Source of the DNA: Betaproteobacteria bacterium
GTDB taxonomy: Bacteria; Pseudomonadota; Gammaproteobacteria; Burkholderiales; SG8-41
Assembly: GCA_025363575.1 (NCBI GenBank)
Contig: JANYDM010000018.1
Location: forward strand, 1 to 11,769
Length of the DNA stretch: 11,769 nt
Direction of reading: 5' to 3'
Shown: one piece after another, positions 1 to 6,340 of the stretch
Numbering within the stretch: position 1 is the stretch's first letter
Layout: each line of letters opens with the position of its first letter
Translations under genes and position numbers: made by a program
The notes under the pieces: generated by a model
Told to the model about the DNA's origin: nothing
What the model saw: only the letters and a program-made list of their open reading frames with translations
The model's database searches: none

Positions 1-265
1 GTTCTGCTCCTATCATCCCGCTCGCACCGGGACGGTTGTCGACGAGCACTTGCTGGCCGAGCGCGGGTGTAAGTTTCTGCGCGACCGTGCGCGCGATCAT
101 GTCGGTCGGGCCGCCCGCCGGATAGCCGACGACGATGCGGATTGGTTTGGCGGGGTAGGTTTGCGCCGCAGCAATGGTCGATAAGAAAACTGCACACAGC
201 AGTGAGACTATCCTCCCTTTCAAGGGGAGGACTAAGGTGGGGATGGGATTATGCTCGCGTTTCAT
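1..265 (-). CDS. TctC/Bug-family periplasmic solute-binding protein, N-terminal part (cut by left edge)
   Basis: The frame is open from an ATG at 265 to the window edge, giving 88 residues. After a signal peptide the protein reads QTYPAKPIRIVVGYPAGG, then TDMIARTVAQKL, then GQQVLVDNRPGASGMIGAE. This is the canonical N-terminal lobe of Bug proteins: the YP.KPIR strand, the GG.TD loop that faces the ligand, and the VDNRPGA motif. Bug proteins are exported and bind small carboxylates or related solutes for tripartite tricarboxylate transporters or for signalling. The hydrophobic core is roughly residues 20-33 and cleavage is likely near residue 34 (IAAA|Q). The region before that core is unusually long (19 residues). 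Its residues 7-19 are encoded by a copy of the GC-rich repeat at 211-247, which is odd. A purine-rich GGGGAAAG lies about 8 nt before the ATG. A TTG at 223 could start a shorter signal peptide but has no ribosome site. The family call is firm, the ligand unknown and the start moderately sure. Confidence 0.9.
   Translation of the reverse strand, partial: MKREHNPIPTLVLPLKGRIVSLLCAVFLSTIAAAQTYPAKPIRIVVGYPAGGPTDMIARTVAQKLTPALGQQVLVDNRPGASGMIGAE
211..247 (-). repeat. GC-rich repeat, short copy, inside the Bug signal-peptide coding region
   Basis: On the plus strand this stretch has a TCCTCCC arm, a GGGGAGGA arm and the tail GGTGGGGATGGG. The same arms and tail occur at 6262-6324, where the arms are longer and a spacer with its own small hairpin lies between them. 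This copy lacks the spacer. It lies wholly inside coding sequence and supplies residues 7-19 of the left-edge Bug protein. Its tail is inverted relative to the copy at 276-328. Confidence 0.7.
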
Positions 266-285
266 ATTGTTCTTTCCCCATCCCC
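239..285 (-). promoter_or_regulatory. Possible mRNA stem-loop presenting the start codon of the left-edge Bug gene
   Basis: On the transcript (minus strand) GGGGAUGGG, from 285 to 277, is perfectly complementary to CCCAUCCCC, from 247 to 239. The 9-bp stem would enclose a 29-nt loop that holds the ATG at 265 and the purine-rich part of its ribosome site. The arms are the tails of two inverted copies of the same repeat. The base complementarity is seen directly. Any effect on translation is inference. Confidence 0.4.
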
Positions 286-328
286 CTCCCAGCCTCCCCC
301 TTGTCCCCCAAGGGGACTTCCTTCGGGG
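276..328 (+). repeat. GC-rich repeat, inverted copy, in the 77-bp gap between hydrolase and Bug gene
   Basis: Read on the minus strand, this stretch matches the right-hand two-thirds of the copy at 6262-6324: the inner hairpin, the AAGGGGGAGG arm, and a degenerate tail ending GGGGGATGGGG. The inner hairpin GTCCCC/GGGGAC (303-308 and 312-317, loop CAA) is perfect. The outer left arm is missing. It fills most of the gap 266-342, in which I see no separate promoter. Confidence 0.7.
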
Positions 329-342
329 CGACGCTATGAGTT

Positions 343-1143
343 CTATCGATGCGCATCAATAAATTCCTTCGCTGCCTTCGCACAGACATCCGGCAGCGCG
401 CCCGCCGCATGCCACGCATCGCTTTCAAGCACGATTAATTTCGAGCCGGCAATCGTCGATGTCCATTCTTTATAGCTGTCGACGGTGCGCAGTCCGCTGC
501 CCGTGGTGCTGAAAATCAATGTCGGGCACTGGATCTTCACGACGTCGGCGCGGATGTCCATGCCCGGCACCCAGCGCAAATAGCCGTACATGGTCGATTC
601 GGCAGTCTTGCTTTGTATCGTATTCACCCACCAGTCGACTTCCGCCTGCGATGCCTTGCTGCCGAGGCGGCCCTGCATGGTTTGCTGCGCCCATTTCAGC
701 ATGCCGACTTTCGCGATGTCCTTGATCCAGCCGGTCGCCGCCTGCGGGCCGACAACGGGCGGCGTCACGCCGACCAGCGTCTTGATGAGCTGCGGATATT
801 CAGCCGCGAGCATCAGCGCCATCGAGCCGCCGCTTTTCGCGCCGATGAGATGCACCTTGCCGCAATCGAGATGATCGATCAGCGCCGCGAAGTCCTCGAG
901 CAGCGTGTCCATCGTCCATTCATATTCCTTCGGCATCGGCGACGAGCGGCCGAAGCCGCGCACGTCGACGCGCACACAGCGGTAGGCGCCGGCGAAATGC
1001 GGCATCCATGCGCGCCATGCCTCGGTGCTCTCGGCGAGGCCATGGACGAACAAGGCGGTCTGCGGCTCGCGCCACGGGTCGGTGAAGTCGTCTATCGTGT
1101 AGTAGAGCTTGCAGCCGTCGGGGCGTTCCAGGTAAGCGTCCAT
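343..1143 (-). CDS. Alpha/beta-fold hydrolase with an atypical catalytic centre
   Basis: The protein has 266 residues, normal for single-domain alpha/beta hydrolases, and no signal peptide, so it is probably cytoplasmic. Visible landmarks are the oxyanion-hole HG at 34-35 (LFVHGLAES), the RVDVRGFGRS strand-turn at 58-67, the nucleophile elbow LIGAKSGGSMAL with Ser104, and a C-terminal His245 in DAWHAAG. The elbow reads A-K-S-G-G instead of G-x-S-x-G. The loop that normally carries the acid (PTLIFSTTGSGL, 207-218) has no Asp or Glu. It may still hydrolyse an ester, lactone or thioester, perhaps using another acid such as Asp222 or Asp242, or it may be weakened. The ATG has a strong GAGGAGT ribosome site at 1148-1154. 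Only 12 bp separate it from the acyl-CoA synthetase upstream, so the two are very probably co-transcribed and the substrate may be related. Enol-lactonase-like and thioesterase-like roles are both possible. Confidence 0.88.
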   Translation of the reverse strand: MDAYLERPDGCKLYYTIDDFTDPWREPQTALFVHGLAESTEAWRAWMPHFAGAYRCVRVDVRGFGRSSPMPKEYEWTMDTLLEDFAALIDHLDCGKVHLIGAKSGGSMALMLAAEYPQLIKTLVGVTPPVVGPQAATGWIKDIAKVGMLKWAQQTMQGRLGSKASQAEVDWWVNTIQSKTAESTMYGYLRWVPGMDIRADVVKIQCPTLIFSTTGSGLRTVDSYKEWTSTIAGSKLIVLESDAWHAAGALPDVCAKAAKEFIDAHR

Positions 1144-1155
1144 GCGTACTCCTCG

Positions 1156-2799
1156 TCAGGCTGATTTCGCGGTTTTGTTCGGCTCGTCCAGCCCGAGCTC
1201 GATCAGCGCCTGCGCGCGCAGCTTGTTCTTCTGCACCTTGGCGCTGCCGGTCATGCCGTACTGCTCGAACGACTCGATGATTCTAACGTAGCGCGGTACG
1301 CGGAAATTGGCGAGGCGCTCTTTGGCCCACGCGATGATTTCCTCCGGCGCCGCGGTTTCGCCTTCGCGCAATATCACATACGCGGCGGGCACCTCGATCA
1401 GGCGCGGATCGGGCACGCCTATGACCTGCGCCTGCTTGATTTTCGGGTGCTTGTGCAGCACGTCCTCGACTTCGCCGGGCGCGACGTTTTCGCCGCCGAC
1501 GCGGAACACGTCCTTGATGCGCGTGAGAAAACGCAGCCGGCCGTCTTCGTCCATCACGCCGAGATCGCCGGTATGCAGCCAGTTGTCCTTATCGATGGCC
1601 TTGGCGGTCTGCTCGGGCATTTTGTAATAGCCCTTCATTACGCTCCAGCCGCGGACGAGGATTTCGCCTTCCTTGCCCGGCGGCATGTCCGCGCCGCTGG
1701 CCGGATCGACAATGCGCACTTCGACGTCGTCGAGGATGTGCGCCCAGCCGTTGATGCGCTTGTCGAGATCGTCGGTGTAGCGCGACATGCAGACATTGGG
1801 CGAAGCCTCCGACAGGCCGTACGCCTGCACCAGGCCGCGCATGCCCATGCGGTCGATCAGCTTGCGCGACACCTCGGGGCCGCACGAGACCCACCCGCCG
1901 CGCAGGGTCGGCGGATAGCGCGCGAAGTCCGGATGGTTGAAGATCATCAGGAACATGGTGTCGTTGCCCGACGTCAGCGTGCACTTTTCCTCCGACATTA
2001 CGCGCAACGCCTCGCCCGCGTCGAAGGTGAGCGAAGAGGAAAGGCAGGCGCCGCTCGCGAGCGCCGCGAGCAGCGAGAGCGTGCTGCCGGCGACGTGATA
2101 GAACGGCCGTGCGCTGAAGTAACGGTCGCCCGCGCGACAGTCAAAGCGCCGTGCAATGTACGCCGCGTTGCGCAGCATGTTGTCGTGCGTGAGCATCACG
2201 CCCTTGGGGTATGACGTGGTGCCCGACGTGAACTGCATGAGCAGCACGTCGTCGGGCTGCACGGCGGCCAGCGGCAGTTCGCCGCCATGCGCGGCGCGCG
2301 CGAGAAAATCCGCGAAGCCCACCGCCGCTTCAGGCACGTCGTCGCCGAGCACCACCACCGTCGCAAGCTGCGGCAGTTGGGTGTCCGGCAATTGCGTGTC
2401 GATGGCGGGACAGAAGCCGCGCAGCATCGCGATGAAATCGATTTTCAGGAAACGGTCGGCGATGAACAGCAGCCTGACGTCAGCCTGCTTGAGGCAGTAC
2501 TCGAACTCGTCTGCCTTGAAGCGCGTATTGACGGGCACAGTGACAGCCCCCAACGTCGCTGCCGCGTAGAAGAACGTCACCCACTCGACCGAGTTGCCCA
2601 TGCACACGGCGACATGGTCGCCGCGCTTGATGCCGGCGTCCTGCAGCGCGGCGGCAAATTGTTGCACCTGTTCCCACAGTTGCGCATAGGTAAGGCGGCG
2701 CCCCGCGATCACGAGAGCCTCCTGTGCCGGCATCGAGCGCGCCTTGTCGGCTAGCGCCGTGGAGAGTGTCTGGCGCGGCCAGAAAGCTTCTTGTGACAT
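1156..2799 (-). CDS. AMP-forming acyl-CoA synthetase (ANL superfamily, class I adenylate-forming)
   Basis: This 547-residue enzyme should activate a carboxylic acid with ATP and CoA through an acyl-adenylate, giving acyl-CoA, AMP and PPi in the cytoplasm. The core motifs are all present in order: the phosphate-binding loop FTSGTTSYPKG (190-200), YGLSE (327-331), HTGD (409-412) whose Asp contacts the ribose, RIKDVFRVGGENVAPGEVE (427-445) at the hinge to the small domain, and the C-terminal GSAKVQK with the likely catalytic Lys521. The length fits medium-chain, aromatic and dicarboxylate acyl-CoA ligases alike, so the substrate is not fixed. It starts 4 bp after the stop of the Bug gene. Its weak GCGGAA ribosome site overlaps the end of that gene, pointing to translational coupling. 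The hydrolase follows 12 bp downstream. The family call is very sure; benzoate-, fatty-acid- or coumarate-type specificity is undecided. Confidence 0.95.
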   Translation of the reverse strand: MSQEAFWPRQTLSTALADKARSMPAQEALVIAGRRLTYAQLWEQVQQFAAALQDAGIKRGDHVAVCMGNSVEWVTFFYAAATLGAVTVPVNTRFKADEFEYCLKQADVRLLFIADRFLKIDFIAMLRGFCPAIDTQLPDTQLPQLATVVVLGDDVPEAAVGFADFLARAAHGGELPLAAVQPDDVLLMQFTSGTTSYPKGVMLTHDNMLRNAAYIARRFDCRAGDRYFSARPFYHVAGSTLSLLAALASGACLSSSLTFDAGEALRVMSEEKCTLTSGNDTMFLMIFNHPDFARYPPTLRGGWVSCGPEVSRKLIDRMGMRGLVQAYGLSEASPNVCMSRYTDDLDKRINGWAHILDDVEVRIVDPASGADMPPGKEGEILVRGWSVMKGYYKMPEQTAKAIDKDNWLHTGDLGVMDEDGRLRFLTRIKDVFRVGGENVAPGEVEDVLHKHPKIKQAQVIGVPDPRLIEVPAAYVILREGETAAPEEIIAWAKERLANFRVPRYVRIIESFEQYGMTGSAKVQKNKLRAQALIELGLDEPNKTAKSA

Positions 2800-2803
2800 T
2801 GAA

Positions 2804-3790
2804 CTATTCCGCTTTTATGTTCGCGGTCTTCGCAACCCTGGCCCATTTGACCATTTCGCTCGCGATCAGCTTGCTGAATTCTTCCGGCGTGCCGGTAACG
2901 GGATCGGCGCCTTCGGAGGCGAAGCGTTTCGTGGTCTCCGGCATTTGCATGACGCGATTAATTTCGAGATTGAGCTTTTTGATGATTGCGGGCGGCGTGG
3001 CGGCGGGCGCGAGTATGCCCCACCAGTTGTTGGCCTCGTAGCCGGGCAGGTCTTCGGCGATGGCGGGCACGTCGGGCAGTACGGCCGCGCGTTTTGCGCT
3101 GCCCACGCCGAGTGCCTTCAGTTTTCCAGTGCGGAAATGCGGCAGGAACTGGATCAGCGAGCCGATCGAGATGTGGGCCTGGCCGGCGATCGTATCGATC
3201 ATCGCGGGACCGCCGCCTTTGTACGGCACGTGCACCATGCTGAGTCCGGCCGACGTGCGAAAGAGCTCGCTCGCGAATTGCTGGAAGCTGCCGATGCCGG
3301 CCGTCGCATAAACGATGGTATCCGGTTTTGCTTTCGCGAGCGCGATCAGCTCTTTGATCGAATTCGCCGGCAACCCCGGGAACGCCGCGAGGGCGGCCGG
3401 GCCGGTGCCGAGCTGAGCTACGCGCGCAAACGATTTGACGGAATCGTACGGTAGCTTGTAAATCGCTGCGTTCATCGTATAGGCGACCGAAATCATCAGC
3501 AGCGTGTGCCCGTCCGCGAGCGAATTAGCGGCAGTCTCGGTGCCTATGAGCCCGCCGGCGCCGCCGCGGTTGTCGATGACGACCTGCTTGCCGAGGCGCC
3601 CGGTGAGATGGTTCGCGAGATAGCGGCCGATGATGTCGTTGCTGCCGCCGGGCGGGAAGGGCACGATCAGGCGGATCGGCTTGGTCGGCCAGGTATCCGC
3701 CGCCTGGGTTTGTGCTTGCGCGCCGGCGCAGGCGAGCGCGCACGCTATCGACAATGCAGAGAGCAACGGTGCGTCAATCTTCAAGGGCAT
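2804..3790 (-). CDS. TctC/Bug-family periplasmic solute-binding protein
   Basis: The complete protein has 328 residues, the usual length for the family. A signal peptide covers about residues 1-26, with a core around ALSIACALACAGAQA. The mature protein begins near TWPTKPIRLIVPFPPGGSND (33-52), followed by GKQVVIDNRGGAGGLIGTE (67-85), LPYDSVKSF (113-121), VHVPYKGGGPAM (186-197) and a C-terminal helix ending in WARVAKTANIKAE. The GG.ND loop replaces the more common GG.TD. The ATG at 3790 has a clear GAGGAG ribosome site. It is the first gene of a leftward unit with an acyl-CoA synthetase and a hydrolase, and it faces another Bug gene across a 189-bp divergent region. The enzyme partners suggest the ligand is an organic acid later turned into a CoA thioester. 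That is inference, and no TctA or TctB subunit is encoded nearby. Confidence 0.95.
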   Translation of the reverse strand: MPLKIDAPLLSALSIACALACAGAQAQTQAADTWPTKPIRLIVPFPPGGSNDIIGRYLANHLTGRLGKQVVIDNRGGAGGLIGTETAANSLADGHTLLMISVAYTMNAAIYKLPYDSVKSFARVAQLGTGPAALAAFPGLPANSIKELIALAKAKPDTIVYATAGIGSFQQFASELFRTSAGLSMVHVPYKGGGPAMIDTIAGQAHISIGSLIQFLPHFRTGKLKALGVGSAKRAAVLPDVPAIAEDLPGYEANNWWGILAPAATPPAIIKKLNLEINRVMQMPETTKRFASEGADPVTGTPEEFSKLIASEMVKWARVAKTANIKAE

Positions 3791-3874
3791 GAATTCTCCT
3801 CGGGGCCAGTCGATTTTTGTGTTGAGCGGGGCGTATCGCGGAATGCTTCTGCGCGACAGCAGGCATAGGGAATA

Positions 3875-3891
3875 GCCAGCCCCGTGCTGGC
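3875..3891. promoter_or_regulatory. Inverted repeat, possible operator
   Basis: GCCAGC and GCTGGC form a perfect 6-bp dyad around CCCGT. An outer ATAGC (3872-3876) is mirrored by GCTAT (3895-3899), slightly off register. It lies immediately beside the TAAAAT box at 3898-3903 on the leftward side, where a repressor or activator could act. A short GC-rich dyad can arise by chance, so the call is tentative. Confidence 0.3.
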
Positions 3892-3942
3892 GGCGCTATT
3901 TTACACGGCTGACCGCGGAAGCGGCCGCAGGGCCTTTGCAAA

Positions 3943-3971
3943 TTGTCACCGCGGGGATCGCACTATAGAAT
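3943..3971 (+). promoter_or_regulatory. Sigma-70-like promoter reading into the rightward Bug gene
   Basis: TTGTCA (3943-3948) and TAGAAT (3966-3971) match the -35 and -10 consensus at five of six bases each, with an ideal 17-bp spacer. The ATG at 3980 begins 9 bases after the -10 box, where transcription would start. The mRNA would therefore have almost no leader, consistent with the absence of a ribosome site. Confidence 0.5.
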
Positions 3972-3979
3972 CGACCGCG

Positions 3980-4975
3980 ATGAAAACTTTCCATCATGGC
4001 GCCGCGGGACTTGCAGTGCTCTGTCTGTGGTCCTGCGCCGCGTGGCGGAGCGCGCCCGCGATTGCCGCGGACGCGGCATTCCCGGCTCGCATCGTGCGCA
4101 TCGTCGTGCCCCTGGCGCCCGGCGGCGGCACCGACAATCTCACGCGCATCATGGCGCCGCGCCTGAGCGAAATTCTCGGCCAACAGGTGATCGTCGACAA
4201 CCGTCCTGGCGCGGGCGGCCAAATCGGCACAGACTTTGTCGCGAAAGCGGCGCCCGACGGCTATACGATACTCAATGTGGAAAGCTCGTTCGCGAGCAAT
4301 CCGAGCCTGTTCTCGAAGCTGCCATACGACACGCTGCGCGATTTTGCGCCAGTCTCGCTACTCGCGATGACGCCCAACGTGCTGATCGTGCACCCTTCGG
4401 TGCCGGCCACAACGTTGAAGGAACTGGTCGCGCTCGGCAAAGCGAATCCGCGGCTTTTCACGTTCGCGATGGGCGGGCTGGGCACGGCGACACATCTCGG
4501 CATCGAGCAATTCAGGACCGCGACGAAAATCGACATCGTCGTCATTCCCTATAAGAGCGGAGGCCTCGCGACCGCCGACGTGCTGGCGGGGCATGTGGCG
4601 ATGCTGTTCGGCGGCACGAGCTCGGCGTCGGGTCTCGTGCGCGCGGGCAGGCTGCGCGCGATCGCGGTCACCGGCACCCATCGCAATCCGGCGCTGCCCG
4701 ACGTGCCGACATTCCGCGAGTCGGGAATGCATGAAGTCGATTCGGTCAGCACTTTCGGCGCGGTTGTGCCGGCCGCGACGTCGAAGGAGATCATCGCCGC
4801 GCTTGCCAATGCGATGCAGAAGACGCTGCAGTCGCCAGATGTGCGCAGGCTGCTGCTCGAACGCGGCTACGATATAGTGGCGAGCACGCCGGAGGAATAC
4901 GGCGCGAGCATACGCAGCGACATGGCGAAATGGGAGAAGGTGGCGCGCGAAACCAGCATCGCGCGCCTAAATTGA
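3980..4975 (+). CDS. TctC/Bug-family periplasmic solute-binding protein
   Basis: The protein has 331 residues from the ATG at 3980. The frame is open farther upstream to 3884, but that extension would bury the signal peptide and cover the promoter, so I reject it. The signal peptide is MKTFHHGAAG followed by a hydrophobic stretch to about AIAA (residue 30). The mature protein has FPARIVRIVVPLAPGGGTD (34-52), GQQVIVDNRPGAGGQIGTD (67-85), LPYDTLRDFAPV (114-125), VIPYKSGG in the second lobe and a C-terminal helix with MAKWEKVARE. All are typical Bug landmarks. No convincing Shine-Dalgarno precedes the ATG. An acyl-CoA dehydrogenase follows after 103 bp in the same direction, so the two may form a unit. 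The likely role is periplasmic capture of an organic acid; the ligand is unknown and transporter membrane subunits are absent. Confidence 0.94.
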   Translation: MKTFHHGAAGLAVLCLWSCAAWRSAPAIAADAAFPARIVRIVVPLAPGGGTDNLTRIMAPRLSEILGQQVIVDNRPGAGGQIGTDFVAKAAPDGYTILNVESSFASNPSLFSKLPYDTLRDFAPVSLLAMTPNVLIVHPSVPATTLKELVALGKANPRLFTFAMGGLGTATHLGIEQFRTATKIDIVVIPYKSGGLATADVLAGHVAMLFGGTSSASGLVRAGRLRAIAVTGTHRNPALPDVPTFRESGMHEVDSVSTFGAVVPAATSKEIIAALANAMQKTLQSPDVRRLLLERGYDIVASTPEEYGASIRSDMAKWEKVARETSIARLN

Positions 4976-4981
4976 TATTCT

Positions 4982-5045
4982 CCGTTCGTGGTGAGGTATC
5001 GAACCATGAACGGTTGTTCACCCTTCGATACCTCAGGGCGAGCGG
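4982..5045. repeat. Palindromic intergenic repeat between Bug gene and acyl-CoA dehydrogenase
   Basis: CCGTTCGTGGT (4982-4992) pairs with ACCATGAACGG (5003-5013) with one mismatch, around a 10-base loop. The whole 22-base segment 4982-5003 is also mirrored by 5024-5045 with four mismatches (shared core TGAGGTATCGAA). Elements with the core TTCGATACCTCAGGGCGAACGG-like are, to my knowledge, dispersed REP-like repeats in proteobacterial genomes. There is no T-run, so it is not a typical terminator. It fills most of the 103-bp gap 4976-5078. Confidence 0.65.
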
Positions 5046-5078
5046 CATCAATCGACAGGCCAGGTGGACAAGCACTGT

Positions 5079-6239
5079 ATGAGCGCAATGCCCGATTACA
5101 ACGCCATGAGCGACGACGCGTTCCGCCGCGAGGTGCGCGCCTTCTTCGAGTCGCGATACCCGTCGCAGTTGCGCTACCTGCTCCGCCGCGCGCGTTGGGC
5201 GGAGATGAAGCCGTGGTGGGACACGCTCTACGCGCAAGGCTGGGTCGCGCCCGGCTGGTCGCGCGAGTGGGGCGGCATGGATCTTAACGCCGCGAAAATG
5301 CTGATCTACATGGAAGAGATGGAGCGCCACGGCGTCGCGCGCGCGCCGGAGCAGGGCATCACGCAGGTCGGGCCTATCCTCATGCGCTACGGCACGCGCG
5401 AGCAGCAAGAGCATTATCTGCCGCGCTCGCTGTCCGGCGAATATATCTGGTGCCAGGGTTATTCCGAGCCGAATGCAGGATCCGACCTGGCGAGCTTGCA
5501 GACCTCTGCTGTAATCGACGGCGACGAGCTCGTCATCAACGGCCAGAAGATCTGGACTTCGCTCGCGCACGATGCCACCCATATCTACATGCTGGCGCGT
5601 AGCGACAAAACTGCGAAGAAAAAACAGCTCGGCATCAGCCTGGTCCTCGCTGACGTGAAAACGGCAGGCATCACGATACGGCCGATACGCAATATCGCGG
5701 GCCACGAAGAATTTTGCGAGGTGTTTTTCGACAACGTGCGAGTGCCGCTGGCCAATCTCGTCGGCAAGCTCAATGAAGGCTGGACGATAGCCAAGGCGCT
5801 GCTCGGTTATGAGCGCCTGACTATCGGCAGTCCGCGCCGTCCGGCGTATGCATTGCGCCGGCTCGAACTGATCGCGCGCGCCAAAGGATTGTTCGCCGAC
5901 AAGGGATTCGCCGACCGCTACAACGCGCTGGCGCTCGACATCCAGGACTTGGGTTCGCTCTTCGGCCGCTTCGTCGAGCAGGTCAAGCGCGGCGAACCGC
6001 TCGGCGAAGACATTTCCATGCTGAAAATCTGGACGACCGAAACGTGGCAACGCATAACCGACATGCTGCTGGAGACCGGCGCCGAAGATGGCGTGCTGCA
6101 GGGCGTGCGCGATATTGCCGGCGTGGAGGCGGACGTGCTCTCGAGTTTCTATTACGCGCGGCCCGGGACTATTTTTGGCGGCAGTAGCGAAGTGCAGCGG
6201 AATATTCTGGCGAGGTATGTTCTGAAGCTGCCGACGTAA
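5079..6239 (+). CDS. Acyl-CoA dehydrogenase family flavoprotein
   Basis: This enzyme should oxidise an acyl-CoA to the 2,3-enoyl-CoA using FAD, passing electrons to electron-transfer flavoprotein in the cytoplasm. From the ATG at 5079 it has 386 residues, the normal family size. Landmarks are an N-terminal helical domain with GWSREWGG (59-66), the flavin and substrate strand WCQGYSEPNAGSDLASL (124-140), INGQKIWTS (153-161), FFDNVRVP (216-223), and the C-terminal GTIFGGSSEVQRNILARYVLKLP (363-385). The medium-chain-type catalytic Glu near the C-terminus is Gly here (IFGGS). Glu245 in GYERLTIG occupies the helix position that serves as base in isovaleryl-CoA-type enzymes. The start has AGGTGG at 5062-5067 upstream. 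A GTG at 5064 would add five residues and cannot be excluded. It follows a Bug gene by 103 bp. The acyl substrate is unknown; branched or aromatic side-chain acids are plausible. Confidence 0.93.
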   Translation: MSAMPDYNAMSDDAFRREVRAFFESRYPSQLRYLLRRARWAEMKPWWDTLYAQGWVAPGWSREWGGMDLNAAKMLIYMEEMERHGVARAPEQGITQVGPILMRYGTREQQEHYLPRSLSGEYIWCQGYSEPNAGSDLASLQTSAVIDGDELVINGQKIWTSLAHDATHIYMLARSDKTAKKKQLGISLVLADVKTAGITIRPIRNIAGHEEFCEVFFDNVRVPLANLVGKLNEGWTIAKALLGYERLTIGSPRRPAYALRRLELIARAKGLFADKGFADRYNALALDIQDLGSLFGRFVEQVKRGEPLGEDISMLKIWTTETWQRITDMLLETGAEDGVLQGVRDIAGVEADVLSSFYYARPGTIFGGSSEVQRNILARYVLKLPT

Positions 6240-6261
6240 TTTGTTGGCGGCTCCGTTTTCA

Positions 6262-6324
6262 TCCTCCCCTTGCCGCGAAGCAAATCCCCTCGGGGGACAA
6301 GGGGAGGACCGAGGTGGGGATGGG
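6262..6324. repeat. GC-rich repeat, full copy with nested hairpin, between convergent genes
   Basis: TCCTCCCCTTG (6262-6272) and CAAGGGGAGGA (6298-6308) are perfect 11-base inverted arms. Between them lies a smaller TCCCC/GGGGA hairpin. A GAGGTGGGGATGGG tail runs to 6324. It sits in the 101-bp gap between the ends of two converging genes, the usual place for REP-like elements. Copies occur at 211-247 and, inverted, at 276-328. No T-run follows either arm, so a role in termination is only possible, not shown. Confidence 0.75.
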
Positions 6325-6340
6325 TTGTCGTGGTGCTGAG

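Larger units (their letters stand above)
3791..3979. promoter_or_regulatory. Divergent intergenic region between two Bug genes
   Basis: These 189 bp separate the starts of two genes pointing away from each other, so promoters for both must lie here. For the leftward gene there is a GAGGAG ribosome site next to 3790. A TAAAAT box, read on the minus strand at 3903-3898, is a possible -10, but I see no good -35. For the rightward gene there is the box pair given separately. A perfect inverted repeat lies at 3875-3891. No regulator gene is adjacent. Confidence 0.55.

Noticed and set aside
211..328. CRISPR-like or insertion-sequence end repeats
   Set aside because: There are only two copies in inverted orientation with a 28-bp gap, no regular spacers, no transposase and no target duplication that I can see.
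1447..2214. Plus-strand open frame of 255 codons opposite the AMP-forming synthetase
   Set aside because: It is a shadow of a well-supported gene; the composition is typical of antisense high-GC frames and no motif is seen.
3884..3979. Upstream extension of the rightward Bug gene to an ATG at 3884
   Set aside because: It would place 32 mostly polar residues before a clear signal peptide and run through the likely promoter.
4982..5013. Rho-independent terminator after the Bug gene
   Set aside because: The hairpin is AT-containing with a 10-base loop and no T-run follows; it fits a dispersed palindromic repeat better.
6262..6308. Bidirectional terminator between convergent genes
   Set aside because: The stem is strong but no T-run follows on either strand, and the same sequence occurs inside a coding region at the left end, so it is a repeat first.
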